This document shows, in pieces, positions 1 to 7,500 of a stretch of DNA of 19,567 nucleotides. The DNA lies in the NCBI GenBank assembly GCA_964480915.1, contig CAYZRS010000082.1:1-19567 (forward strand), written 5' to 3'. Position 1 is the stretch's first letter; each line of letters starts with the position of its first letter. The position numbers and the translations under genes are program-made. The DNA is from CAWGCE01 sp964480915. Lineage in GTDB: Bacteria > Planctomycetota > Planctomycetia > Pirellulales > Pirellulaceae. The notes under the pieces are model-generated. The model was not told the DNA's origin, did no database searches, and was given only the letters and a program-made list of their open reading frames with translations.

Positions 1-2
1 TC

Positions 3-74
3 GTTCCTACGGAAGCCGGCGTCGATGTGTTTGCGATCGGAACCGAAGTGCAGCGATTGAAGCTGACTCGATAA
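3..74 (+). CDS. 3' end of an unidentified protein (5' truncated by the window edge)
   Basis: The third forward frame reads VPTEAGVDVFAIGTEVQRLK and ends LTR followed by TAA at 72-74. The residue mix looks like real protein, whereas the other forward frames are Arg/Cys-rich and look like shadows. Only 23 residues are visible, so no family can be assigned safely. The hydrophobic strand followed by a GT-V pattern faintly recalls the C-terminal strand of YbjQ/UPF0145-type proteins (…GTAV…), but this is a guess. The gene would be on the same strand as the 354-aa ORF, with a 294-base gap between them. Confidence 0.4.
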   Translation, partial: VPTEAGVDVFAIGTEVQRLKLTR

Positions 75-368
75 CTGGCAGCAAACGTGACTCGTCGTCG
101 GGACCTGGCGTGGGTGCCGAAAGGGGAATCGGCAGGAGGTGCCAAGGTTTTCCGTCGCCGGCTGAGATTCCGCATCGGTTTCTTTCGCCGCTCATCATCA
201 GATGGCGTTCCAGGGGAGCGCTTAGTCGATCGCGCAGACTTCGCCGATTTTCTCCATTGCTTGAATCGCCCGCTGGAATTTCGTCACAATGATGGCGTCG
301 CAACACAGTGATGGTCGCTTAGTATCTGACACTTTGAAGCCAATCGTCCTTTCTGAAGAGGAGTAAGC
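75..368. other. Intergenic stretch with no supported gene
   Basis: ORFs on both strands here are short, Arg-rich and resemble nothing I recognise. One minus-strand frame ending at 222 contains a protein-like run (DAIIVTKFQRAIQAMEKIGE). It lacks a convincing start or ribosome binding site, and the frame runs into the next gene. The last bases hold the ribosome binding site of the 354-aa gene. I see no tRNA, terminator or strong promoter. Confidence 0.5.
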
Positions 369-1433
369 ATGTCGAAAACGATCCAACGTTCAGCGCAACC
401 AAAAAAGAATGTCCGTCGCGTTCGACCGTCCGTTAGCAAAGGTGGGCGATTCACTCTCGATCAAGAGCTAACGCCATTTGGAGATTGGGTGGACAAACCG
501 ATTTGGGTTCCGCCGATGGATTCCAGCAAGGCGATGGCACGAACGATGCTGGAGAAGAATGGTCCGCTCACACCAAAACGGGAACGTTGGTCGTCGGTCA
601 TCGCTCAGCATCGGGCCGATTTCACTCAGGTCCGCGAAATCGAACTCAGAAAAGCCTCGATTCGATTGCCGAAAGGCAAGTTCTTTGTCACCGTGACCGA
701 GCAAGCTAACTTCGACCAAATCACCGATACGGTGCCGGCCTGCGTGCAGACTCGGCTAGACGAGTTCCTGGCCGGTCCGGGCAAGCGGCCCGGCGTGAAG
801 GTCTACTATCTCAAACCGCTGTGCGTCGAAGTGGGAGACGATCTCATCCTTACTGACCGCGAAGATCTGATGGCCGCGATCACGAAGATTCAAAACGAGG
901 TGTTTGCTCAGTACCGGCAACAGTACATGCTGGGCCTGCCGCTGCTTGTCATGAAAAAAATCGTCAATGCGTGTCTGGCGATTCCGCGAAATCTGATGGC
1001 CTTTTACGTCAACCGGAAGCGGAAAGCGATTGAAGCCTATCACGCTCGCTTGGAATTTCGTCGTCGCAAGACGGCTCTGCGGGCCGCCAAGCATCACCGC
1101 AAATGTCGCACGAACGGTTGTACGTTTGACGAGATGCTGGCGCTGACCAGCCCGTTAGACAAAGTTGCCGTCATCGAACAGTATGCAATCGATCACGAGC
1201 TGTCCCAGGCGGAACGCCGACGGCTGATGCGACTGGCGGCGGAGACCTTGCCATGGTTCGTCACACTTTCATTGGCGACGGCCTACTTCACGGCGGTCAG
1301 TCTGGCAGCAGCTGCGACACCGGTGATGGTTTGCGATCCGGCCTTCGTCGCCGAACTACCGGAAAAGCCGGGCGTGCTCCTCAAGATTGGGCATTTCGAC
1401 GAAGTCGGCGGGGTGACTCACGTGGAGATCTGA
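369..1433 (+). CDS. Hypothetical basic protein, 354 aa, possible C-terminal membrane segment
   Basis: I do not recognise a family. The ATG at 369 has a strong Shine-Dalgarno (AGGAG at 359-363, 5 nt spacing), which supports this start. The N-terminus (about residues 1-25) is rich in Lys/Arg/Ser/Gln and probably disordered. Residues about 40-130 are mixed and charged. A very basic stretch lies near 216-248, with runs such as NRKRKAIEAYH and RRRKTALRAAKHHRK, followed by a close Cys pair (CRTNGC). A helical acidic/basic segment comes next. Residues about 296-321 (from WFVTLSLATAYFTAV) are hydrophobic enough to be one membrane helix, leaving a short tail of about 33 residues. No signal peptide is visible. 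It could be a nucleic-acid-binding or membrane-associated protein, but this is inference from composition only. It converges on the crotonase gene with a 37-base gap. Confidence 0.75.
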   Translation: MSKTIQRSAQPKKNVRRVRPSVSKGGRFTLDQELTPFGDWVDKPIWVPPMDSSKAMARTMLEKNGPLTPKRERWSSVIAQHRADFTQVREIELRKASIRLPKGKFFVTVTEQANFDQITDTVPACVQTRLDEFLAGPGKRPGVKVYYLKPLCVEVGDDLILTDREDLMAAITKIQNEVFAQYRQQYMLGLPLLVMKKIVNACLAIPRNLMAFYVNRKRKAIEAYHARLEFRRRKTALRAAKHHRKCRTNGCTFDEMLALTSPLDKVAVIEQYAIDHELSQAERRRLMRLAAETLPWFVTLSLATAYFTAVSLAAAATPVMVCDPAFVAELPEKPGVLLKIGHFDEVGGVTHVEI

Positions 1434-1470
1434 TGGCCGAACAAAGACTCGTCCGAGGAATCGACTGTCG

Positions 1471-2256
1471 TTAGGGCCAGTTAGGTTCGCGCTTCTCGAT
1501 AAACGCGGTCACGCCTTCGGTCGCCGCTTCGGTCGTCTTGGATGTCGCGTCGGCAGCGGCGCCGGCGGCGAGTAACGTCGGCAGGTTCTCGCCGATCGTT
1601 TCGTAGAGGACTCGTTTGGTAAGCGTGACCGCTTCATGAGACGTGTTGGCAAATTCCGCTGCAATGTCGTTGGCTCGCGCCCAAACGAGTTCATCATCAA
1701 CCAATTCTTGGAAGATGTTTAGACGAGCCGCTTCGTCGGCTTCGATCGTTTTGCCGGTGAGCAACAGATGGGCGGCCATGCCTCCGCCGACGCGGAAATT
1801 AAGCAGCGGTGCAACCATGCCGGCGACGACGCCTCGGTAAGGTGCCGGAATGCCAAAAGTCGCCGTCTTGCTGGCGATGACGATGTCGGAAGCGAGCAGC
1901 AAACCGGCACCGCCGCCCAACGCCGGGCCATTCACAGACGCGATGATCGGTTTCGGGAATTGCAGCATTTGCTCGAGCAGCTTGCGATACTGCTGAGCGT
2001 CGGCAAACCATTGCGGCTGCGGGTCGTCGCTGCGGCTCGTCGCATGGATCTCGTGAAGATCCATGCCGGCGCAGAAACTGGTTCCCGATCCGGTCAAGAT
2101 GACGGCGCGAACCTTTTTCTCTTGATGGAGGTCACTAAAGGCTTGAGCCAGGTCCTGTAAAACCTGGCGAGAGAGCGCATTTCGTTTGTCCGGGCGATTG
2201 AGCACAATCGTGCCTCCCGGAGCGTGCGAGCGGACGGTGACGAGCGAATTTGACAT
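1471..2256 (-). CDS. Enoyl-CoA hydratase/isomerase (crotonase) family protein
   Basis: A 261-aa protein of normal crotonase length. N-terminal LNRPDKRNALS (19-29) and SFCAGMDLHEI (60-70) are typical; the FCAGMDL loop supplies one oxyanion-hole amide. SVNGPALGGGAGLLLASD (107-124) supplies the second. TATFGIPAPYRG and LLLTGKTIEADEAARL follow the family order. Crotonases act on acyl-CoA thioesters (hydration, isomerisation, decarboxylation or dehalogenation), probably in the cytosol. In rat mitochondrial enoyl-CoA hydratase the catalytic glutamates are E144 (GGGCELA) and E164 (FGQPE). Here the aligned residues are G118 and A138, so classic hydration is doubtful and the exact reaction cannot be named. 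The ribosome binding site is weak, but ATG 2256 fits the usual crotonase N-terminus. The gene is divergent from rtcB, with 79 bases between the starts. Confidence 0.9.
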   Translation of the reverse strand: MSNSLVTVRSHAPGGTIVLNRPDKRNALSRQVLQDLAQAFSDLHQEKKVRAVILTGSGTSFCAGMDLHEIHATSRSDDPQPQWFADAQQYRKLLEQMLQFPKPIIASVNGPALGGGAGLLLASDIVIASKTATFGIPAPYRGVVAGMVAPLLNFRVGGGMAAHLLLTGKTIEADEAARLNIFQELVDDELVWARANDIAAEFANTSHEAVTLTKRVLYETIGENLPTLLAAGAAADATSKTTEAATEGVTAFIEKREPNWP

Positions 2257-2335
2257 GCCTTTCAGCTTGGCGGATTTCGTTTTCCTGTCAACCGATCAAG
2301 AATGGAGGCTGCTCGAAAAACTGAGGTGACTGGCT

Positions 2336-3757
2336 ATGAATAAAAAACAATTGATGGCGCTCGGCGTTCCGGAAGATTGCGTCAAGACCGCCGTGGGTTG
2401 CATCCACGCCGCGGCCACCTCGGGTGCGCTGCGACGAATCAAGCCGAAGCAACTGATTCCAGAACTGGTGGCCGACCCTCAGTCGTTTTCCGAGCATGCC
2501 ATCTTCGCAGCGTTGGCGAACGAACTGATCGAATACCACCAGCCGGGCGCGGTTAAAGAGCCGATTGAATTCGCTCAGTGGGGTGAAGAGATTGATGAAC
2601 CGTGCAAGCGCCAAATGCACGACGCGTGCCGCTTGCCGGTGGCGGCGGCCGCTGCGCTGATGCCCGATGCGCATCTCGGGTATGGATTGCCGATCGGCGG
2701 CGTCTTGGCCTGTGACCATGCGGTGGTGCCGTACGCGGTCGGTGTCGATATCGCCTGCCGTATGCGTTTGTCGATTACCGATCTCGATCCGAGTTTGCTC
2801 GACGCGAATGACAAGCAGGCTTGTCGCGAACTGGATAGCGCGCTCGAAAAGGGCACGCTCTTTGGAACCGGTAAAGGTTGGCAACGTTCGAACACGATGC
2901 GGCGCAACGATCATCCAGTCCTCGATGAGGACTGGACGGTAACGGCGATCACGCGGCAAGTGCGCGATACGGCCTGCAATCAACTCGGAACAAGTGGTTC
3001 GGGCAATCACTTTGCCGAATGGGGGATCGTAGAATTGCCGGAGGCCGATTTGGGCCTGGAAGCGGGCCGCTACGTTGGTCTGCTTAGCCATAGTGGAAGC
3101 CGCGGTGCGGGGGCTCAAGTCTGCCGTCGATATACCGACATCGCTTCCAAGAACCTCTCCGCACGCGACAAACAGAACAAAGCGTTCAAAAATTTGGCCT
3201 GGTTGTCACTCGATTCAGAAGCGGGGCAAGAGTATTGGCTGGCGATGAACTTGATGGGACGCTACGCGGCCGCGAACCATGAAGTGATCCACCGCAACGT
3301 GAACAAATTGGCCGGTGCGCGAGCGATCGCCACGGTGGAAAATCACCATAACTTCGCCTGGAAAGAACGCCACGGCGATCGCGATTTGATCGTGCATCGC
3401 AAAGGAGCGACCCCTGCGCACGCGGGCGAGTTGGGTGTTATCCCGGGCAACATGGCCGATCCAGCGTTCATCGTACGCGGCAAGGGAGTGGTTGCCAGCT
3501 TGGGTTCGGCTTCGCACGGGGCAGGGCGGTGCATGTCTCGCCGTGCCGCGAAAGAAAAGTTCCGCTGGCAGATGTGGAAAGACTACTTGTCGAAACGCAA
3601 CGTGCGATTGTTGGCCGGAGGCCTGGACGAAGTGCCGGGTGCCTACAAGAACATCCATGACGTGATGGCGGCTCAATCCGACCTGGTCGATGTGGTCGGG
3701 CGGTTCCATCCGAAGATCGTGATGATGTGTGGCGACGGGAGTCCGGCGGAGGATTAG
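2336..3757 (+). CDS. rtcB: RtcB family tRNA-splicing/RNA-repair ligase
   Basis: RtcB joins RNA 2',3'-cyclic phosphate or 3'-phosphate ends to 5'-OH ends, using GTP and Mn2+ through an enzyme-guanylate on histidine. All signature blocks are present in order: MPDAHLGYGLPIGGVLA (109-125), VGVDIACRM with metal ligands D138 and C141, QLGTSGSGNHF with H225, LLSHSGSRGAG with H252, ENHHNF with H338, HRKGATPAHAGELGVIPGNM (354-373), and SASHGAGRCMSR with presumed guanylate acceptor H394. At 473 aa it is longer than the roughly 408-aa E. coli enzyme, mainly from an N-terminal extension of about 70-90 residues. The start at 2336 follows GAGGTG (2323-2328, 7 nt spacing). No rtcA, archease gene or rtcR regulator lies within the window, so it appears to be a single-gene unit. 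Its role in tRNA splicing versus repair is not shown. Confidence 0.95.
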   Translation: MNKKQLMALGVPEDCVKTAVGCIHAAATSGALRRIKPKQLIPELVADPQSFSEHAIFAALANELIEYHQPGAVKEPIEFAQWGEEIDEPCKRQMHDACRLPVAAAAALMPDAHLGYGLPIGGVLACDHAVVPYAVGVDIACRMRLSITDLDPSLLDANDKQACRELDSALEKGTLFGTGKGWQRSNTMRRNDHPVLDEDWTVTAITRQVRDTACNQLGTSGSGNHFAEWGIVELPEADLGLEAGRYVGLLSHSGSRGAGAQVCRRYTDIASKNLSARDKQNKAFKNLAWLSLDSEAGQEYWLAMNLMGRYAAANHEVIHRNVNKLAGARAIATVENHHNFAWKERHGDRDLIVHRKGATPAHAGELGVIPGNMADPAFIVRGKGVVASLGSASHGAGRCMSRRAAKEKFRWQMWKDYLSKRNVRLLAGGLDEVPGAYKNIHDVMAAQSDLVDVVGRFHPKIVMMCGDGSPAED

Positions 3758-3912
3758 TCGCAACGCTTTGCTTGGCCGCTGCGCGTTGGTGTGGGGCGGG
3801 GATTGGTGTGGGTGATCGACTCGGAGAGTCGAGGTGCGCTGTTGGTGTGGTGGTGCTGCGCTGGTGGCGTGACTTACTGCGGAATCACGGGATTTAGAAC
3901 GAAAAACGGCAG
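3758..3912 (+). other. G-rich intergenic spacer with a 7-bp stem hairpin
   Basis: The 155 bases between rtcB and the TRIC-like gene are GTGG-rich. Bases 3788-3813 hold several G runs, including GGGGCGGGG, and repeated GTTGGTGTGG words occur on both sides of the centre. A perfect inverted repeat TCGACTC-gga-GAGTCGA lies at 3816-3832 with only a 3-nt loop. No T-tract follows, so it is not a classic intrinsic terminator. It may still affect the rtcB 3' end or be a copy of a dispersed genomic element. Confidence 0.45.
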
Positions 3913-4521
3913 ATGTTACAGACGATAGAATTGTTGGCGGTCATTACTTCGGCGATCTTTGGGGCGCTGTTGGCGCGTCGTAGTCGACTCGATTTTGTCG
4001 GGGTCTTTAGTATCTCGTTCATCATGGCGTTTGGTGGAGGCACGCTGCGCGATCTGTTGCTCGACCGACACCCGATGTTCTGGGTGAAGTTTGCTCATTA
4101 CCCTGTCGTCGTGTTCGGCATTGCGCTCGTGATGTGTCTTCCCAAACGAGTGCCGAAAGTGGTGCTGAAACTGTTGCACATTCCAGACGCGATCGGACTG
4201 GGCCTGTTTAGTGTCGTCGGTAGCGGTTACGCGATGGAAATGGGCGTGCCGCTGATGCTGGCTCCGCTGTTCGGCGTGATCACGGGGACGTTTGGCGGCG
4301 TTATCGGTGACGTTGTGTGCAACGAGGTGCCCAGCCTGTTTCGCGTGTCGCCGCTGTATGCGACCTGTTCGTTTGTCGGCTGCATTGTCTATTTGGCCGC
4401 GTTGACATTTCAACCGAACGAGATGGTTGCTGCCGTCACGGGCGTGCTGACTGTGGTGCTGCTGCGATTCGCTGCGTTGAAGTGGAACCTGCATCTTCCC
4501 GAGCTGTCGACGGCCGATTGA
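3913..4521 (+). CDS. TRIC/UPF0126 family membrane protein (putative trimeric intracellular cation channel homologue)
   Basis: A 202-aa, very hydrophobic protein with about six or seven membrane helices. It has the duplicated layout of UPF0126/YicG-type proteins. The first repeat has MAFGGGTLRDLLLDRHPMFW (38-57) and the second has GVITGTFGGVIGDVVCNEVP (121-140), the two glycine-rich, acid-containing kinked helices that define the family. Prokaryotic TRIC homologues form trimeric K+/Na+-permeable channels in the inner membrane. The ion carried here is inferred from the family. The start at 3913 leaves the expected short N-terminus before TM1 (ELLAVITSAIFGALLA), although no good Shine-Dalgarno is visible. 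Stop TGA 4519-4521 lies inside a 16-bp repeat, 41 bases from the stop of the giant surface-protein gene on the other strand. Confidence 0.9.
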   Translation: MLQTIELLAVITSAIFGALLARRSRLDFVGVFSISFIMAFGGGTLRDLLLDRHPMFWVKFAHYPVVVFGIALVMCLPKRVPKVVLKLLHIPDAIGLGLFSVVGSGYAMEMGVPLMLAPLFGVITGTFGGVIGDVVCNEVPSLFRVSPLYATCSFVGCIVYLAALTFQPNEMVAAVTGVLTVVLLRFAALKWNLHLPELSTAD

Positions 4522-4564
4522 CGGCGTGTACGATTGGCGGCGTGCACGATTGGGCGGCGTGTTT
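4516..4564. repeat. Three tandem 16-17 bp repeats at a tail-to-tail gene junction
   Basis: Unit 1 is GATTGACGGCGTGTAC (4516-4531), unit 2 is GATTGGCGGCGTGCAC (4532-4547), and unit 3 is GATTGGGCGGCGTGTTT (4548-4564). Units 1 and 2 differ at two positions. Unit 3 has one inserted G and a diverged end. The array overlaps the TGA stop of the upstream plus-strand gene and reaches the TAA of the minus-strand gene, filling the whole convergent junction. Confidence 0.7.
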
Positions 4565-7500
4565 AAGTGGCCACGTCATCGTAGACTCCGCTGCTCGTCG
4601 AAGAGAGGAAATAGCGCTTCGAGATCGTGCTCAGATCCAAGGCGCCCTCCCCAAAGTTATTCTCAGTCGCCGATTCGCCTCCGCCGAGCGCTATCTGGAT
4701 CACATCATTGCCAACCGAAGCGCCCGGGGTACCCGAACTGTCGGCACCGTCGGCGAAGTTCGTCGGCTGAATCTGACGGAGGGTGTAGTCGCCCGGCGGC
4801 AAGTCATCGAATAGGTAGTATCCGTTGTTGTCGGTGTTGATCGTGCGGTTGATGGTATTCCCGGCCAGGTCAATCCCGGTCAATTCAATCCGCACGCCAC
4901 CGATCGGTGATTCCTCGGGATCGAACGAAGCGTCGTCGTCTCCATCGGCGTAGACGAATCCTTCGATCGTACCGGCGATCACCGGTGTTTCATCTGTGCC
5001 CGTATTGTTGTTCAGATCCAAGTCGGTTCCATTGGTGCCGTCGTCGCGAATGGTGGCCGTATTGTTCAACAGCACGCCAGCAGCAGCCGCGTCGTCGACC
5101 ACGACAGCGAAATCGATTTGGCCCGATTCGCCGACTGCCAAATTGCCAATGTCGAAGCGATATTCGTTCGTTCCGACGGCGATCCAGCCGGCGGTGCTAT
5201 TCGTCGCGTCAAAGGTGGTTCCTGCCGGTAATGACTCGACAATTTCAACTCCGGTTGCATCTTGGTTTCCGATGTTGGAATATCCCAGCGTGAAACGAAC
5301 GCCTTCGCCAAGGACAGCCGTCACGTCGCCATCTGTTTTGGTGAGAACCAAATCGGGCGCCGCGTCCAGGGTGTCGACGTCGTCATCCCGATTGTTGTCG
5401 AGCGTCGGGTCGTCACCGTTTGTGCCATCATCTTGGACCGTCACCGTGTTGGTGATCGTGTCTCTGCCGACCGGCGCGATGGCAACGAGCTGAGCCGAGA
5501 CGGTCAAGGAAATCGAATCGCCCGGCGCGAGTTGAGGGATGTTCCAAACGACGGTGCCATTGACCACGTCCACGATGCCTCCGCTATCGGGAACAACCGA
5601 TGTGAGCAGATCGGCCGGAAACGTATCGGTGACCACCAAGTTCGTACCAGTTTGGTTGCCGGCGTTTGTGACCGAGATCGAATAGGTGATCGAATCGCCT
5701 GGATGGACCGTCGTGATCCCATCATCTTTGAGAATGACATAGTCGGGGGTCGCAGTGACCGTATCGATGTCATCAGCGGTGTTGTTTTCTGGCGTCGGGT
5801 CGATTCCCTGAAGCCCGTCGTCCATGATGCTGGCCAGATTCGTGATCCGGTCAACGTTTGCCGGTAGGCGGCTTACGACTTCGGCGGTTACGGTGAAGGT
5901 TCGGGAGTCGTTGATTGCGAAGTTGCCAATATTCCATGTGACAGTGCCGTTCGCCACGTCGACGATTCCCCCGTCGCTGGCGACCACGTTGGTCAACAGG
6001 TCGCTCGGAAAGGTATCGCTGACGACAACGCCGGTGCCATCACGATCGCCGACGTTGCTGATCGTCAGCGAGTAGGTGATTTGTTGCCCTGGAACGACAT
6101 TCGTGAGTCCATCGTCTTTGGTGATTTGGTAGTCGGGCGCCGTCCCGGACGGCAAGGTGATGGGCGTCGTATCGGTCGCCATGTTGTTGCCGACGTTCGT
6201 TTCGGTTCCACTCAGTCCATCGTCGGCAATGGTGACGGTGTTGCTGACGGTGTCAAATCCGGACGGCAACGAGCTGTCAACGATGACGCTAAAGTCGACC
6301 GATCCGACGTCGCCATTGGCCATCGGCCCCAAGAGGAATTCAAAAACACCCGGCGTGATTTCGATCCAGCCACTGGTGCTGCCGCTCGCATTGTAAGTTG
6401 TGTTGACGGGCAGTACTTCTCGCAGCAACACACCGGTCGCAGCGCTGGGCCCATGGTTGGCGAAGTTGATGGTGTAGGTGATCGCTTCGCCGGGCGCGAC
6501 GGAGACGCCGCCGTCGCTCTTGGAAACCTCTAAGTCGATCGGGTTGATGAAAGTGATACTGGCCGGGTCCGAGTCATTCACGACTCGGCCGAACTGATCG
6601 CTTCCTGTAGCGGATGCCTGGTTCGTATGAGTGGTTGCCGAGGCGCTGGTGACATCGAACGTTAGGTAGGCGCTGGTTCCGGCCGGCAACTCCAAAGACC
6701 AAGTCGGCGGGAAACCGGACGCATCCCCCACGCTGGCCATTGCCGTCCCGGCGACATAGACGAGGCCGCTCGGAATCACATCCGACACGACGGTATCTAA
6801 GTCGGCGGTGCCCGTGTTCGTCACTTTGATGCGGTAAGTACCCGTCGATGAGACGTTGACGGTCGTCTCTTCGCCCCAATGGGCATCATTCGTCGGGTCG
6901 CAATCGGCCGGGTCGAGGCATATCTCTTTCTGGATCTCAATGTCGGGTGCGACGACAGCTGCCGTGACCACTGGCGAGAAGACCGGCAACGGCAGGACGG
7001 CCGAATCGGTACGAGCCGCGAATTGGTTGCGGTAGAGATCGGACGGAATTCCGACATTGCCGTCCGGCGTCAGTTCGATTCGCCAGGTGATACTGTCTCC
7101 GGGCGTGAGTTGCGGATTGACGCTACCGTCGGAGACAAAACGGAGTGCCGTGATCTGACTCATCGTCGGTGCGCCGGCGACTCCAGCGATCACGTCGTCC
7201 AAGGTGAAGGTCCAGTTGCCTGCGCCGACTCCTTCGTACCAGGTATCGGTCAGTGCGCCCGGATCGGCGTAGCCATCGACGGCGCCGTCTTGAGCATCGA
7301 GTGCGGTTTGCAATGCGGTCGTTACGTAGACATCGATGGCCGGGTCGAGTCCCGCAACGATGATGTCGGTGTAGCTGCCGCTAAATGAGGAGCCGCTGAA
7401 GTCGCCCGAGTAGGGCAAGATGTCGATCGCGTCGAAGAAGGCCAGATCCCTGTCGGTCGAAACGTTGGCGATTCCCAATTCGTAAATGATCGTTGTATCT

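Noticed and set aside
222..332. Minus-strand frame with the protein-like run DAIIVTKFQRAIQAMEKIGE ending at TAA 222-224
   Set aside because: Only a GTG at 332 could start it. There is no ribosome binding site, it would be about 36 aa, and the frame continues into the next gene without a natural boundary. It might be a remnant but cannot be supported.
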